Notes: a model not told the origin generated them from the sequence alone. A stretch of 64,000 nt of DNA from Candidatus Endonucleibacter bathymodioli (GCA_030674915.1 JASXSV010000013.1:1-64000); one strand, 5' to 3'; counted from the stretch's first letter, positions 33,151-44,610 are shown. Numbers and translations are program-made.

Positions 33151-36100
33151 TTATTCGGTGTCTAGTCCGATATCAATACCTAAAGAACGGATCTCTTTCA
33201 ACAGTACGTTGAAAGACTCCGGCATTCCGGCTTCCATTCTATGATCGCCATTAACAATGTTTTTATACATTTTAGTACGACCCGCCACATCATCAGATTT
33301 CACTGTCAGCATTTCTTGAAGGGTATAAGCCGCACCATATGCTTCTAGCGCCCAGACCTCCATTTCACCAAAACGCTGGCCTCCGAACTGTGCCTTACCG
33401 CCCAGAGGTTGCTGAGTAACTAGAGAGTAAGAACCAGTTGAACGTGCATGCATTTTATCATCAACCAAATGATTCAGCTTCAATATATACATATAACCAA
33501 TAGTTACTGGTCGATCAAATTTATCTCCTGTGCGACCATCAAACAACGTTACCTGACCTGTATCACTAAGATCCGCCAGCCTTAACAACTGTTTGATTTC
33601 AGCTTCCTTGGCCCCATCAAATACCGATGTTGCCATTGGCACACCATCTCTTAGGTTATTCGCCAAAGTCATGACTTCTTCATCACTGAAAGTCTCAAGA
33701 TCAACATGCCTGTGACCGGGAATACCGTTATAGATCTCATCAAGAAGCTTGCGGAGTTCAACCATCCCCCTCTGAGCCTCTAGCATATCGTTGATCTTTA
33801 TTCCGAGACCATGAGCCGCAGCACCCAAGTGGATCTCAAGAATCTGACCAACGTTCATTCTCGATGGCACACCCAGTGGGTTCAACACGATATCAATAGG
33901 CTTACCCTGCTCATCGTGAGGCATATCTTCAACAGGCATAATTCGCGAGATAACACCCTTGTTACCATGACGACCCGCCATCTTGTCACCAGGCTGAATG
34001 CGACGCTTAATAGCCAAATACACCTTGACTATTTTCAACACACCCGGCGCCATGTCATCACCAGTTTGCAGCTTACTCTTCTTATCTTCAAAGCGCTCAT
34101 CAAGCTGCGCACGACACTCTTTCAATTGCTTGCAAGAAAGATCCAGCATTTCATTGCAAAACTCTTCCGCCATGGATAACTTGAACCATTGCTCATGTTC
34201 TAAGCCCTCAAGATACTCTCCAGTGATAACGTCACCATTCTTTAGATCGGCCCCCCCACGATTAACAACTTCCCCACATAACGTTTCTCTCAACCTCTCA
34301 AACGTATCGCCCTCGACAACACGAAACTCCTCCTCTAAATCCTTGCGGTATTCAGTCAGCTGCATCTTTTCAATAGCCTTAGCCCGACTATCTTTTTCAA
34401 CACCATCACGAGTAAACACCTGAACATCGATGACTGTTCCCATGACACTTGCCGGTACGCGAAGGGAAGTATCTTTAACATCAGATGCTTTTTCACCAAA
34501 AATAGCACGAATAAGTTTTTCTTCTGGTGTTAGTTGAGTTTCACCCTTCGGTGTCACCTTTCCAACCAGAATATCCCCTGCCATAACTTCTGCACCCACA
34601 TATACGATGCCCGACTCGTCCAGCTTATTCAATAAGGACTCTCCGATATTCGGAATGTCTCCACTAATTTCTTCTGGACCAAGCTTGGTATCACGCGAAA
34701 TACAGGTCAGCTCTTGAATGTGGATAGAGGTAAAGCGATCCTCCTGTAGCACTCGCTCCGAGATAAGAATGGAATCCTCAAAATTGTAGCCATTCCATGG
34801 CATGAAAGCGACGCGCATATTTTGACCAAGAGCCAACTCTCCCAAGTCAATGGACGGCCCATCAGCCAGAATATCACCCTTTTCGATGACATCACCTTCT
34901 TTAACTAAAGAGCGCTGATTAATGCATGTATTTTGATTAGAGCGAGTGTACTTGGTCAAGGTATAAATATCAACACCAGCCTCTCCAGCTTGAACCACAT
35001 CATTGTTAACTTTAACAACAATACGGCCTGCATCAACAGTATCCACTAAACCAGAACGACGGGCAACAATACAAACACCAGAGTCAGAGGCTACATTACG
35101 CTCCATACCCGTACCAACCAATGGCTTTTCCGCACGAAGAACCGGAACCGCTTGCCGTTGCATGTTAGATCCCATCAAGGCCCGGTTAGCATCATCATGC
35201 TCCAAGAACGGAATAAGAGACGCTGCTATGGAAACTACCTGCTTGGTGGACACGTCCATATACTGAACTTTTTCCTTCGGCATCATAGTAAATTCATTAC
35301 GATAACGAACATTAACCAACTTCTCCGTTAATGTATCACTTTCGTCGATTTCCGCAGAAGCCTGAGCTACAACAAAGTCACCCTCTTCAATAGCGGATAG
35401 ATAAGAAATCTCATCCGTCACTTTGCTATCCACCACCTTACGGTACGGGGATTCCAGAAAACCATAACTATTAGTTCGGGAATAGGCAGCCAAAGAGTTA
35501 ATCAGACCAATGTTTGGCCCTTCCGGTGTTTCGATAGGACATACTCTCCCATAATGGGTAGGGTGCACGTCTCTAACCTCAAAACCCGCTCGTTCACGGG
35601 TCAACCCTCCAGGCCCTAGTGCAGAAACCCGGCGCTTATGCGTAATTTCAGATAACGGATTATTCTGATCCATAAACTGGGACAACTGGCTGGAGCCGAA
35701 AAACTCCTTGATCGCCGCTGCAATCGGCTTGGCGTTGATCAAATCTTGAGGCATATAACCTTCAGATTCAGCATGACTCAAGCGCTCTTTGACGGCACGC
35801 TCGACACGAACCAGCCCTACTCGGAACTGATTTTCAGCCATCTCACCCACAGAGCGAACACGGCGATTACCCAAGTGATCAATATCATCACACGCACCAA
35901 TACCATTACGTATACTTATAAGCGTTTTCAATACATCAACAATATCGTCTCTATTCAAAACACCAAGCCCTACATCCTCTCCTCGACCAAGACGACGGTT
36001 AAACTTCATCCGACCTACAGCAGAAAGATCGTACCTCTCTGTAGAGAAAAACAGGTTTTTAAACAATGCTTCTGCAGCTTCCTTGGTGGGAGGCTCGCCA

Positions 36101-37233
36101 GGACGCATCATGCGGTAGATTTCTACTAAGGCATCACTCCTACTGGTCGCGGTATCAATACGCAGCGTATCTGCAATATAAGAACCGCAATACAGCTCAT
36201 TTATATACAAAGTTTCAATCGATTTAATACCCGCAACCAATAGCTTATCGTATAACTCCTCTGTGATTTCCGCATTGCACTCAGCGATAATTTCGCCAGT
36301 TGCCTCATCAACGACAGCTTTAGCCAAAACCAAGCCATAAACATCTTCAATAGGCATCTCAAGGCGTTTAATATTGGACTTCTCCAATAGGCGAATGTGC
36401 CGTGCCGTGATACGACAACCCTGCTCTACAACAACAGCACCTTCAGAGTCTTTCATATCAAAGCCGGCTGCTTCTCCACGTAGACGCTTAGGGATCAGAT
36501 CAGTACTGACCCTTTCTTCTCCCAGAGTAAGTTTTACTGCAGTAAAAAAACAACTAAGAATATCTTCATTAGACATGTCGATAGCACGAAGCAGCATCGT
36601 CGCTGGCAATTTACGGCGTCGGTCAATACGAACAAACAACAAGTCTTTAGCGTCGAACTCAAAGTCCAGCCATGAACCACGATAAGGAATTACCCTTGCT
36701 GAATAGAGTAATTTGCCGGAAGAATGCGTCTTTCCACGATCATTGTCAAAAAACACACCAGGCGAGCGATGCAACTGAGATACTATCACCCGCTCAGTGC
36801 CATTAATGACAAAAGTACCGTTATTGGTCATGAGCGGAATTTCGCCCATGTAGACTTCCTGCTCTTTTATATCCTTAATCGCAGCTTTATTGTGGGTATC
36901 TTTATCATAGATAATAAGACGCACTTTAGCTCGCAACGGCACAGCATAGGTAACCCCCCTGAGCTGACACTCCTTAACATCGAAGAAAGGCTTACCCAGT
37001 CTGTAGCTCACGTACTCCAAAGCGGCATTTCCCGTATAACTAACAATAGGGAAAACAGACTTAAAAGCCGCATGCAACCCAATATCATTCCGCTCAGCCG
37101 GCTCTTTGTCAGACTGCAGCAGCCTGCAGTATGAATCAATCTGAATTGCGAGAAGATACGGCACGTCCATGACATGCGGCAGCTTACCGAAGTCCTTTCG
37201 AATTCGTTTTTTCTCTGTATAAGAGTATGCCAT
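33151..37233 (-). CDS. rpoB: RNA polymerase beta subunit
   Basis: 1360 residues (E. coli 1342). Begins [17 protein letters not shown] after GGGGAG. The rifampicin region reads [41 protein letters not shown], that is, the usual Asp, His and Ser positions are wild type, with a conservative Ile-to-Val beside the Ser. The catalytic-core [17 protein letters not shown] and the C-terminal [40 protein letters not shown] are intact. Forms the core enzyme with beta'. The gap to rplL is long (657 bp) and contains a strong terminator-like hairpin, so rpoBC output may be set by attenuation or a separate promoter. Confidence 0.99.
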   Translation of the reverse strand: MAYSYTEKKRIRKDFGKLPHVMDVPYLLAIQIDSYCRLLQSDKEPAERNDIGLHAAFKSVFPIVSYTGNAALEYVSYRLGKPFFDVKECQLRGVTYAVPLRAKVRLIIYDKDTHNKAAIKDIKEQEVYMGEIPLMTNNGTFVINGTERVIVSQLHRSPGVFFDNDRGKTHSSGKLLYSARVIPYRGSWLDFEFDAKDLLFVRIDRRRKLPATMLLRAIDMSNEDILSCFFTAVKLTLGEERVSTDLIPKRLRGEAAGFDMKDSEGAVVVEQGCRITARHIRLLEKSNIKRLEMPIEDVYGLVLAKAVVDEATGEIIAECNAEITEELYDKLLVAGIKSIETLYINELYCGSYIADTLRIDTATSRSDALVEIYRMMRPGEPPTKEAAEALFKNLFFSTERYDLSAVGRMKFNRRLGRGEDVGLGVLNRDDIVDVLKTLISIRNGIGACDDIDHLGNRRVRSVGEMAENQFRVGLVRVERAVKERLSHAESEGYMPQDLINAKPIAAAIKEFFGSSQLSQFMDQNNPLSEITHKRRVSALGPGGLTRERAGFEVRDVHPTHYGRVCPIETPEGPNIGLINSLAAYSRTNSYGFLESPYRKVVDSKVTDEISYLSAIEEGDFVVAQASAEIDESDTLTEKLVNVRYRNEFTMMPKEKVQYMDVSTKQVVSIAASLIPFLEHDDANRALMGSNMQRQAVPVLRAEKPLVGTGMERNVASDSGVCIVARRSGLVDTVDAGRIVVKVNNDVVQAGEAGVDIYTLTKYTRSNQNTCINQRSLVKEGDVIEKGDILADGPSIDLGELALGQNMRVAFMPWNGYNFEDSILISERVLQEDRFTSIHIQELTCISRDTKLGPEEISGDIPNIGESLLNKLDESGIVYVGAEVMAGDILVGKVTPKGETQLTPEEKLIRAIFGEKASDVKDTSLRVPASVMGTVIDVQVFTRDGVEKDSRAKAIEKMQLTEYRKDLEEEFRVVEGDTFERLRETLCGEVVNRGGADLKNGDVITGEYLEGLEHEQWFKLSMAEEFCNEMLDLSCKQLKECRAQLDERFEDKKSKLQTGDDMAPGVLKIVKVYLAIKRRIQPGDKMAGRHGNKGVISRIMPVEDMPHDEQGKPIDIVLNPLGVPSRMNVGQILEIHLGAAAHGLGIKINDMLEAQRGMVELRKLLDEIYNGIPGHRHVDLETFSDEEVMTLANNLRDGVPMATSVFDGAKEAEIKQLLRLADLSDTGQVTLFDGRTGDKFDRPVTIGYMYILKLNHLVDDKMHARSTGSYSLVTQQPLGGKAQFGGQRFGEMEVWALEAYGAAYTLQEMLTVKSDDVAGRTKMYKNIVNGDHRMEAGMPESFNVLLKEIRSLGIDIGLDTE

Positions 37234-37805
37234 CAGCGCTCCCCAGCTTGGTCACCTCATTTGGCAACAGCCCCCACGACCTGACCGTCGAGACGTTAGG
37301 GGCGGGCGCCCCTTTTCAATAACCAAATAGTTTCTATGCTTGATAAGAAGACTTCCAATTAGAAGCCTTCTCTAACAGATACGTCAGCTAATACGTTAGA
37401 ATACGAAGGCACCCAAAACAAATACCCACCTGATTTTTAACTGTACTTTCAAACCAATCATACCTAACGTACTTAATACTATTCGCAGGCTTATGGAACG
37501 TAACCCACCACCTGATCACACACTCTAACGGAAACTGGTATAGTTAATCTTTCAAGTCATCATTACGGACATCAAGCCTCAGCAACATCATGACTAGACA
37601 CACAGTGCAGTCTGAACTGCCAGCACTGCTATCCTCAATAGCACTTACTGCTCCCCCAATCACCTAGAACTAGAATAACCAATACTCACCGCAAACCGTC
37701 AACCATACAGTCTTCGGCACAAACACCGCACAAAACAACACATGTAAGCCTCATAGTGTAGTCGAGGCGTTTCAGACACACACAAAATATACGGTTCATA
37801 TAACG
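37234..37805. promoter_or_regulatory. rpoB leader region
   Basis: A 570-bp untranslated stretch between the rplL terminator and rpoB. A GC-rich hairpin AGGGGC-GGGC-GCCCCT is at 37298-37313, about 65 nt before the rpoB start. No promoter could be chosen with confidence and no open frame looks real. Confidence 0.4.
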
Positions 37806-37838
37806 GAAAAAAGCCAGCCCTAAAAAAGGGCTAGCCAC
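37806..37838 (-). terminator. Intrinsic terminator/attenuator after rplL
   Basis: On the minus strand GGCTAGCCCT pairs with AGGGCTGGCT around a T-rich loop, followed by TTTTTT. It lies 53 bp past the rplL stop, at the position of the well-known rplL-rpoB attenuator of E. coli. Confidence 0.85.
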
Positions 37839-37890
37839 CCAAGCCCATAAAAGAAACAGCCCAAGATTATCCTCAACGCTTTCGTAGGAA

Positions 37891-38262
37891 TTACTTAATT
37901 TCCACGGAGGCGCCAGCTTCCTCTAGCTGTTTCTTTAAATCCTCAGCCTCTTGCTTGGTCACACCTTCTTTCACTGACGACGGGGCACCATCTACAACGG
38001 CTTTAGCCTCCTTCAAACCCAAACCAGTAACTGCTCGCACAACCTTTATTGCATTTACTTTCTTTTCACCAGCGGCAGTTAAAATCACATTAAATTCCGT
38101 CTGCGCCTCAACCTCCACACCGGCCTCTGCCGCAGCAGGAGCGACAACAGCGGCTGCAGCAGAAACGCCGAACTTTTCCTCCATTGCTTGCACAAGCTCA
38201 ACAACCTGCATAACGCTCATTTCAGCAATAGCAGTTAATACATCATCTTTAGACAGAACCAT
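37891..38262 (-). CDS. rplL: 50S ribosomal protein L7/L12
   Basis: 123 residues: N-terminal dimerisation helices ([31 protein letters not shown]), an Ala-rich flexible hinge ([15 protein letters not shown]), and the C-terminal factor-binding domain [39 protein letters not shown]. It forms the ribosomal stalk with L10 and recruits elongation factors. ATG 38262 is preceded by TCCGGAGAT. The gene lies 67 bp after rplJ and is followed by a terminator-like hairpin. Confidence 0.98.
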   Translation of the reverse strand: MVLSKDDVLTAIAEMSVMQVVELVQAMEEKFGVSAAAAVVAPAAAEAGVEVEAQTEFNVILTAAGEKKVNAIKVVRAVTGLGLKEAKAVVDGAPSSVKEGVTKQEAEDLKKQLEEAGASVEIK

Positions 38263-38329
38263 AATTTAAATCTCCGGAAATTCATGCTGGGAGCTACCCA
38301 TAACCTTTTCCACTAAGAGAAAAGAATCG

Positions 38330-38860
38330 TTAGGCTGCATTCTTTTTCTCTTCAGCAACCGCTGCTATGACACGGGTAATAGACGCAGGTAACTCTTTTA
38401 AAGTTCTTGCAAGTTTGGTTACCGGCGCAATCATAACACTCAATAGCATTGCACGAGCCTGGTCTAATGTTGGTATTGCAGCCAAAACATTTAGTTGTTC
38501 AGCAGCTAAGACTTCTCCTCCAATAGACAAAGCTTTCACTTCAAGATTTTTATTCTCTTTGACAAAATCCTTGAAAAGGCGCGCAGCAGCACCTGGATTT
38601 TCCTTAGAGAACGCCAGCACAGTGGGACCTACCAGAGAATCCTGTAGACACTCAAAATCAGTACCGATTACTGCGCGTTTAGCCAGAGTGTTACGTACAA
38701 CCTTTAGATATACGTCATTTTCACGAGCTTGTTTACGCAGACCAGTCATTTGAGCAACAGTAAGTCCTCGGTAATCTGCAATAACAACTGATAGAGCGCA
38801 TTTAGCTGCCTCATGAACCTCAGAGACTATCGCTTTCTTACCCTCGAGCCTTAATGCCAT
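38330..38860 (-). CDS. rplJ: 50S ribosomal protein L10
   Basis: Stalk base protein that anchors L7/L12 and represses its own operon. ATG 38860 gives [15 protein letters not shown], aligned with E. coli MALNLQDKQAIV, and 176 residues; the Shine-Dalgarno is GTGGAGT. Thirteen more upstream codons are open but not conserved. Conserved [35 protein letters not shown] and [22 protein letters not shown] are seen. Its C-terminal helix binds L12 dimers. Confidence 0.97.
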   Translation of the reverse strand: MALRLEGKKAIVSEVHEAAKCALSVVIADYRGLTVAQMTGLRKQARENDVYLKVVRNTLAKRAVIGTDFECLQDSLVGPTVLAFSKENPGAAARLFKDFVKENKNLEVKALSIGGEVLAAEQLNVLAAIPTLDQARAMLLSVMIAPVTKLARTLKELPASITRVIAAVAEEKKNAA

Positions 38861-39255
38861 TGACTTTACTCCACGCTTCTGAAACCACACCTCACACATC
38901 GGTACAAAAATTACAGCAGCCTGTAACAGATAATACCCTCTACCCAGCGCGAGACACCCCTAATTACGGTGAAGGGTTAAGCCTGAAAATAGAGTTTTCA
39001 GACAGCTAACTCACCGTCTACGCAGGAAATTAAGCCGTGCGTCTTTTCGTACAATCTGCCCTTGAATATACACTGCGAATTGACCAATATCTTCAACGAC
39101 ATTTTATATGCACAAAACAGGCATCAGCAAGACAGCCCAGCCTCAGACACAAAGCACCTGCGATCTTTGACGAGCCCGAACAAACGGGAACTCCAAAGCT
39201 CTTGCAAGAAACAGGCGTAATAATTTGAAAGCCTGCATCTTTATAACGCCCCCTC
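38861..39255 (-). promoter_or_regulatory. Probable rplJL leader
   Basis: A 395-bp gap between rplA and rplJ. In gammaproteobacteria this interval carries a promoter and the mRNA site where L10-L12 represses translation. I see one perfect 7-bp hairpin, CTGAAAA-TAGAG-TTTTCAG (about 38983-39001), but cannot map the L10 site. Two short open frames here look spurious. Confidence 0.4.
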
Positions 39256-39951
39256 CTAGATATCCAAAGACGACATATCAATGGTGATTCCAGGCCCCAT
39301 GGTTGAAGACAGCGTCACTTTTTTCATATAAATACCTTTGCTTGAAGAAGGTTTCAGCCTCTTCAAATCAGCTATCAACGCTTCTATATTTTGCTTCAGC
39401 GCCATAGTTTCAAAATCGATCTTTCCAACACAAGCATGGATTATGCCATTTTTATCAGTACGAAAACGAACCTGTCCAGATTTAGCATTCTTAACAGCTT
39501 CGGAAACATTAGGCGTAACAGTGCCTACTTTAGGATTAGGCATCAGACCACGAGGGCCAAGAATCTGACCCAACAAACCAACAACACGCATGGCATCTGG
39601 AGACGCAATAACTACGTCAAAATTCAGATCTCCAGCTTTAACTTGCTCAGCCAAATCTTCCATACCAACCAAATCTGCACCAGCTGCTTTAGCCGCATCA
39701 GCATTAGCCCCTTGCGTAAAAACAGCAACTCGTACATCTTTACCTGTGCCATTAGGCAGCACCGTAGCACCACGCACGACCTGATCCGATTTACGAGGAT
39801 CAACCCCCAGATTCATAGAAACCTCAACAGACTCCTTAAACTTTACTTTGGAAACTTCCTTTAGCAAACTAGCCGCTTCCTCGAAAGAATAAACTTTGTT
39901 CGTATCAACTTTTCCAGCAATCATTTTTGCGCGCTTGGTCAGCTTCATCAT
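39256..39951 (-). CDS. rplA: 50S ribosomal protein L1
   Basis: 231 residues from ATG 39951 ([16 protein letters not shown]; one codon later is equally possible). Signatures: [75 protein letters not shown]. The start is one base past the rplK stop, so translation is coupled. L1 represses rplKA by binding its own mRNA in E. coli. Confidence 0.97.
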   Translation of the reverse strand: MMKLTKRAKMIAGKVDTNKVYSFEEAASLLKEVSKVKFKESVEVSMNLGVDPRKSDQVVRGATVLPNGTGKDVRVAVFTQGANADAAKAAGADLVGMEDLAEQVKAGDLNFDVVIASPDAMRVVGLLGQILGPRGLMPNPKVGTVTPNVSEAVKNAKSGQVRFRTDKNGIIHACVGKIDFETMALKQNIEALIADLKRLKPSSSKGIYMKKVTLSSTMGPGITIDMSSLDI

Positions 39952-39952
39952 C

Positions 39953-40384
39953 TCACAACCCCTCCGCATTCAGACCCATAGAACGGGCAGAACCAGCAAT
40001 TGTGCGAATAGCAGCATCTTCACTTCCTGCCGTAAGGTCTGGTTCCTTAATCTTAGCAATTTCCAATAGTTGTTCACGTGTTACTGTTCCAACTTTATCA
40101 GTGTTAGGGCGACCAGAACCCTTCTTAAGCTTTAAAGCCTTCATCAAAAGAACAGATGCCGGCGGTGTTTTGGTTTCAAAAGTGAAGCTACGATCACTAT
40201 AAACAGTGATTACAACAGGAATTGGCATTCCTGCATCCAAACTCTTAGTTTTCTCGTTAAACGCTTTGCAAAACTCCATTATATTCACGCCATGCTGACC
40301 CAGCGCTGGGCCAACTGGCGGAGACGGGTTTGCCTTGCCCGCAGGCACCTGTAACTTAATATACGCTTGAACTTTCTTAGCCAT
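39953..40384 (-). CDS. rplK: 50S ribosomal protein L11
   Basis: 143 residues from ATG 40384 ([43 protein letters not shown]), the family standard (E. coli 142), with an AAAAGGTAG ribosome site. Eleven upstream open codons are not conserved. L11 forms the GTPase-associated centre with 23S rRNA and is needed for the stringent response. It begins the rplKA pair, separated from nusG by an intrinsic terminator. Confidence 0.97.
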   Translation of the reverse strand: MAKKVQAYIKLQVPAGKANPSPPVGPALGQHGVNIMEFCKAFNEKTKSLDAGMPIPVVITVYSDRSFTFETKTPPASVLLMKALKLKKGSGRPNTDKVGTVTREQLLEIAKIKEPDLTAGSEDAAIRTIAGSARSMGLNAEGL

Positions 40385-40444
40385 TTCCACCACTACCTTT
40401 TGGGTCAACGCTACCACAACACACTGTGCTAGCTTCCCTCTTCC

Positions 40445-40474
40445 AGAAAAAAACTGCTCCCCTCAGGGAGCTGG
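40445..40474 (-). terminator. Intrinsic terminator after nusG
   Basis: Minus strand: AGCTCCC-TGA-GGGGAGC followed by AGTTTTTTT. It separates the tRNA-secE-nusG unit from rplKA; about 105 bp beyond the nusG stop. Confidence 0.85.
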
Positions 40475-40578
40475 ACTTCAAACTATGATGCTTTACCCAC
40501 CATACGTGAAAAATAGCTTCTCGCCATTACTCCATCGCCACCTGTCCACCCAATAACGCCGAGCATAAATATGCCGAC

Positions 40579-41112
40579 TTAAAATTTTTCTACCTGACCA
40601 AAGTCAAGCTCAACTGGCGTAGAGCGGCCAAAGATCGTAACAGCCACATACAGGCGGCTCTTTTCATAGTTAACTGTTTCTACAACACCAGTAAAGTCCG
40701 CAAATGGCCCTGCAGTAACACGAACCATCTCACCAGGCTCAAACAATATCTTCGGCCGAGGCTTATCAATACCCTCATGGACACGCTGAAGAATAGCATC
40801 TGCCTCTTTTTCAGTAATTGCCGCCGGCTTATCCGCCACACCACCAATAAACCCCATTACCCGAGGAGTAGCCCTGATAAGATGCCAACTCTCGTCATTC
40901 ATCTCCATCTGGACCAGCACATACCCAGGGAAGAACTTCCTTTCACTTTTTCGCTTTTGGCCATTCTTAATTTCTACCACTTCCTCCGTAGGAACAAGAA
41001 TATCACCGAACAACTCCTCCATCCCGTGCACCTTAACGCGATCTTTAAGAGAGTTCATTACCTGCTTTTCGTAGCCGGAGTAAGCATGAACCACATACCA
41101 CCGTTTTGTCAT
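40579..41112 (-). CDS. nusG: Transcription termination/antitermination factor NusG
   Basis: 177 residues from ATG 41112, with GGAG nine bases upstream. NGN domain ([57 protein letters not shown]) and C-terminal KOW domain ([41 protein letters not shown]). Couples RNA polymerase to the ribosome via S10 and helps Rho. Nine bases after secE. Confidence 0.98.
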   Translation of the reverse strand: MTKRWYVVHAYSGYEKQVMNSLKDRVKVHGMEELFGDILVPTEEVVEIKNGQKRKSERKFFPGYVLVQMEMNDESWHLIRATPRVMGFIGGVADKPAAITEKEADAILQRVHEGIDKPRPKILFEPGEMVRVTAGPFADFTGVVETVNYEKSRLYVAVTIFGRSTPVELDFGQVEKF

Positions 41113-41121
41113 GTCCAACTC

Positions 41122-41496
41122 CTATCCTATAAGACTGCTGACCGCCCAACCCAGTGCAGAGTCGAGCAACCATAAGATGAGCCCCATAATCAGAACAACC
41201 ACAACAATAATCAAAGTCGTCTGAACAGTCTCCTGCCTGGTCGGCCAGACAACCTTGCGGATCTCCACTTTAGCTTCTTTGATTAGCAGCCAAAACGCAC
41301 GACCTTTCCCTGTCTGTATAGCAATCACGCAGCCAGCAAGCACCAAGCCCAACAAACCCACCACTCGATACAACAGAGGCTCCGCCGAGAAATAGTAATT
41401 ACCATACGTACCTGCAGCCATAATCCCCGCCACAAGAAGCCACTTCAGGCCATCCAGACGACTTACAACAACAACTTCTTCTGATTTTCCACTCAT
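41122..41496 (-). CDS. secE: Preprotein translocase subunit SecE
   Basis: 124 residues from ATG 41496, the three-helix gammaproteobacterial type (E. coli 127). Helices lie at about 17-37, 41-60 and 91-113; the amphipathic cytoplasmic segment EAKVEIRKVVWPTRQETVQTTLIIVVVV is the family hallmark. Part of the SecYEG channel. It follows tRNA-Trp and precedes nusG. Confidence 0.97.
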   Translation of the reverse strand: MSGKSEEVVVVSRLDGLKWLLVAGIMAAGTYGNYYFSAEPLLYRVVGLLGLVLAGCVIAIQTGKGRAFWLLIKEAKVEIRKVVWPTRQETVQTTLIIVVVVLIMGLILWLLDSALGWAVSSLIG

Positions 41497-41539
41497 CAAA
41501 TTGACTATCTCTAGACTAAACAATATTTAGATACAGGTA

Positions 41540-41615
41540 TGGCAGGCCAGGAGGGGATCGAACCCCCAACCCCCGGTTTTGGAGACCGGTGCTCTACCAA
41601 TTGAGCTACTGGCCT
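41540..41615 (-). tRNA. tRNA-Trp (CCA)
   Basis: 76 nt including encoded CCA; acceptor AGGCCAG/CTGGCCT, anticodon loop CTCCAAA with anticodon CCA, T-loop GGTTCGATCCC. Lies 43 bp before secE, as in Pseudomonas. Confidence 0.97.
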
Positions 41616-41766
41616 GTATCTTTAAATCTCCAAAACACTGGAGGCGCAACAAAATCACTGAATTCAAGCCACAACAAACTTAAGCGATTCTATTACCCTA
41701 TCCAGAACAATGCAAGGCTTAAAAACTAGATGCGCGTCAAAAAATACTCCAGCCACAACCTTGATA

Positions 41767-41842
<76 letters not shown>

Positions 41843-41858
41843 ATTGCTCAAAATATGA

Positions 41859-41932
41859 TGGAGCGGGTAGCGGGAATCGAACCCGCATTATCAGCTTGGA
41901 AGGCTGCGGTTCTACCATTGAACTATACCCGC
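41859..41932 (-). tRNA. tRNA-Gly (TCC)
   Basis: 74 nt with encoded CCA; acceptor GCGGGTA/TACCCGC, anticodon loop CTTCCAA (TCC), T-loop GGTTCGATTCC. Sixteen bases upstream of tRNA-Thr in the same orientation. Confidence 0.97.
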
Positions 41933-41999
41933 ACTAAAGCGCAAACCCTTATCAAATCTCAATACTAACTATACACACCAAAACAAAACAGAGATAATT

Positions 42000-42083
42000 T
42001 GGTGGTGGGAGCTGGATTCGAACCAGCGAAGCTTTCGCGTCAGATTTACAGTCTGATCCCTTTGGCCACTCGGGAATCCCACC
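42000..42083 (-). tRNA. tRNA-Tyr (GTA)
   Basis: 84 nt with a long class II variable arm and encoded CCA; acceptor GGTGGGA/TCCCACC, anticodon loop CTGTAAA (GTA). First tRNA of the cluster. Confidence 0.97.
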
Positions 42084-42552
42084 TAACACCACTCTATTTT
42101 ACCTGAAACAACAAGACTAGTACTGTCTCAATTCACCCCTAGATCACTCGTGACATTAAGAAATAACTCTGCTTAAACTGAACCTCATTTCATATCCAAC
42201 ACCACACCGAAGTGCGAGGCGTTATAGTAAAGAAAACTATTGTCAGACGCAATGCCTTTACAACGTTTTTCTATTTCCTTTATTTCATTTACCCTATAAC
42301 TCACATCATTCCAAGCCGCATACCCAAGCAAATTAGCGCCTCTTTGATTCAGCTCCAACCACCAAACACAGACCTATTATTTAACAGTTTAATTCCCGTG
42401 AATACTCCCCCACTGAAAAACTATAGCCTATGCCACCTAACTCCGTCGACCAAACATCCCCCAGATAGATTCTATTTTTAAGCTCTATCGTAGCAATCAA
42501 AGTCTCTCTCCACTCGCAACTTTTTCAGTAAGAGGGCTGTTTCGCTACGATT

Positions 42553-42835
42553 AAACTTTGGACGAAGGCACACCAACCAAGACGAGCAAGACGATCAAAC
42601 ACACCAACATGATTTACACGGCCCTCAGCCCACAAAGATAGTACATACTGTTGGATTTTTTTGACGACATCTGACTAGCCGAAAAAGCCAACCAGAAGAT
42701 AATAACCAGTCCCCTGCTAGCAAAGTACTGATTCTTTTCATTAATAGCAACCCAGCGCTCAGAATCTCCATCTTTGCTGCGAAACTTACACATATCACAC
42801 TTAAAAACAAGAAAAGGGACAGACTGCATTCCCAC
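42553..42835 (-). pseudogene. Possible remnant of coaX (type III pantothenate kinase)
   Basis: In Pseudomonas-type genomes coaX lies between birA and the tRNA-Tyr gene; here that interval has no intact gene. A minus-strand frame at 42553-42632 reads EGRVNHVGVFDRLARLGWCAFVQS, faintly like the N-terminal half of CoaX, and a separate frame upstream contains CKFRSKDGD where LIKWR-D would be expected. The similarity is weak and the call rests mainly on position. Confidence 0.25.
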
Positions 42836-42857
42836 CCCAGCTTAGTCTCCTACACTT

Positions 42858-42977
42858 GTATACCAATTACAATTGAAAGTCCAAGTAGGCGACAAACGAA
42901 CAAAATCCCATGAACCTACAAGCAGCATATGACTGGAGTAAGTGCGAATAGTCACCATACTCACACCTTTCTTAAGG
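42858..42977 (+). repeat. PIR copy, long form
   Basis: Left TATACCAATTACAATTGAAA, interior TAGGCGACAAACGAACAAAA, CCCATGAACC and GAGTAAGTGCGAATAGTCA, right CTCACACCTTTCTTAAGG. Just past the 3' end of birA. Confidence 0.8.
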
Positions 42978-43105
42978 AGCCTCTGATTAAAGCCACTTTC
43001 GTAATCCCAGCCGAGGCGCGGATCCAGCAAAATCAATACCTTGTAGATTCCTTCCTGTGCGAGAATAACCTTGTTCAGAGCTTCCTTAAGGGAAAAGAGT
43101 ATAAC

Positions 43106-44089
43106 TCAGGATTCTACACTAATATCATCCGCTCTGAGAGAAACTTCACCACTATGAAAAGCCATATTTCCACTTATGGTTTCCAAAATAATCCCACCCC
43201 ACTCATTAACCCCCAGCGAACGTCCATATATCTGCTTACTAGAAACATCCAGCATCACTCTTTTCCCAAAATAAGCGTCATAGTGATTCCACTGCTCCTG
43301 AAAAAAAACAAACCCATTGCGCTTATAACACTCAAGCGTCCGGTAAATCTCGCCAATCAGAGCACTACCAACATGGTTCCTACTGACAGACATACCGCAC
43401 GCCCTCTGAAGATCAGTCGCAGGCTGGTTGATAATATCAAATTGATCATCACTAAGCCGAATATTCACCCCTACACCAATAGTCACCTCGCACTCACCTA
43501 CAGGGTCACCACACACTTCCAGCAATACACCAGAAAGTTTTTTACCTTTCCAGAGAACATCGTTAGGCCACTTCAAACTCAAACCTTGGGCTCCGCACGA
43601 TCCAAGCGCTTTCACAACCGCAAGCCCAACAGCTAGACTCAACCCCTCCAAAGAAGCAGTGCCATCACACACCCTCCATAAAATAGACAGACAAATACTC
43701 CCTCCAAATGGAGTAACCCAGGAACGTCCTCTCCGACCTCGCCCGTTAGTCTGGTGCTCAGCCATACAGAAATGCATTTTTTGATCAGATGTTTTTCCTG
43801 CAACTTCTCGAATCAAATCATTAGTAGAGCTGGTGACCAAGCAGAGATGCAGTGAAATATGCTGCAATACATTTTGCTCAAGACCCTCATAAATTTTGCT
43901 TCTATCAAGGAGCTCAATCCCTGGCGCTAGCCTGTATCCTCTTCCGCAAACAGCGTCTAACATCAACCCCAATACCTTCAGTCCCTTTATTTTTTTCCAT
44001 ACGCCCGCTCGACTAATACCAAGCACCTTCCCGATTTCCTCGCCTGAGTGGAATCCTCTATCAGAAAGCAGCTTGAGCAATTTTTCCAT
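43106..44089 (-). CDS. birA: Biotin-protein ligase / biotin operon repressor
   Basis: Bifunctional BirA, 327 residues (E. coli 321): N-terminal winged helix (GEEIGKVLGISRAGVWKKIKGL, about 16-37), the biotinoyl-AMP loop GRGRRGRSW (116-124), LKWPNDVLWKGKKLSGVLLEV and GVGVNIR in the catalytic domain, and an SH3-like C-terminal domain. It attaches biotin to acetyl-CoA carboxylase AccB; the complete helix-turn-helix implies it also represses biotin genes, and a candidate operator lies upstream of bioB in this window. ATG 44089 follows GGAAAGG. Confidence 0.97.
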   Translation of the reverse strand: MEKLLKLLSDRGFHSGEEIGKVLGISRAGVWKKIKGLKVLGLMLDAVCGRGYRLAPGIELLDRSKIYEGLEQNVLQHISLHLCLVTSSTNDLIREVAGKTSDQKMHFCMAEHQTNGRGRRGRSWVTPFGGSICLSILWRVCDGTASLEGLSLAVGLAVVKALGSCGAQGLSLKWPNDVLWKGKKLSGVLLEVCGDPVGECEVTIGVGVNIRLSDDQFDIINQPATDLQRACGMSVSRNHVGSALIGEIYRTLECYKRNGFVFFQEQWNHYDAYFGKRVMLDVSSKQIYGRSLGVNEWGGIILETISGNMAFHSGEVSLRADDISVES

Positions 44090-44610
44090 TATTTAAGACC
44101 TTTCCACGAACCTCAGCTTTACTCTACAAAACAACAACCGCAATTAAAAACAACGGCGAACCTTACAGCTTTGCTGATGCCTTGCAAGCCTCTAACCAGC
44201 TTATCAAATAGTTTGACGGCATTTTAACGATAAATCCGGTACACTTGTTATTGCAAGACCTACTAACACAAACAATATATTCATCTCGACCATTCATGCA
44301 AAAATCTCATAAAGGAGCTCAAGATTCAGAGGTGGGGACTTGAATATCCAGTTCTTTTAGGCGCGTACCCTTTATCATTGAGGACATGTGCAGGATAGTA
44401 GCAGATGACAGGTAAGTAAGAACAGTCAACCATCTCACACCTTCAAGAAAAATTGGCTAGATATTTCTCTTGATGCACCTGCCAAACTGCAAGTTTGTGA
44501 CCATTTTTACAGTCTGAGTAAAAAACCTTATGCCGTACTCAACTTTTGATGACATAATTCATCAGCCTTTTCAGATACGAAAAATCTAACACTTAATCAC
44601 GAGACCTCCT
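44090..44610. other. Divergent gap between birA and the AsmA gene
   Basis: Contains the repeat at 44365-44464. Promoters for both divergent genes should be here, but none stands out. Confidence 0.45.
44365..44464 (+). repeat. PIR copy, about 100 bp, internally shortened
   Basis: Left GTACCCTTTATCATTGAGGA, interior TAAGTAAGAACAGTCAACCA, right TCTCACACCTTCAAGAAAAA. The GACAAGCAAGCGAA block is lost. Confidence 0.7.

Noticed and set aside
35600..35760. Rifampicin-resistance substitutions in RpoB
   Set aside because: The usual Asp, His and Ser positions are wild type; only a conservative Ile/Val difference is present.
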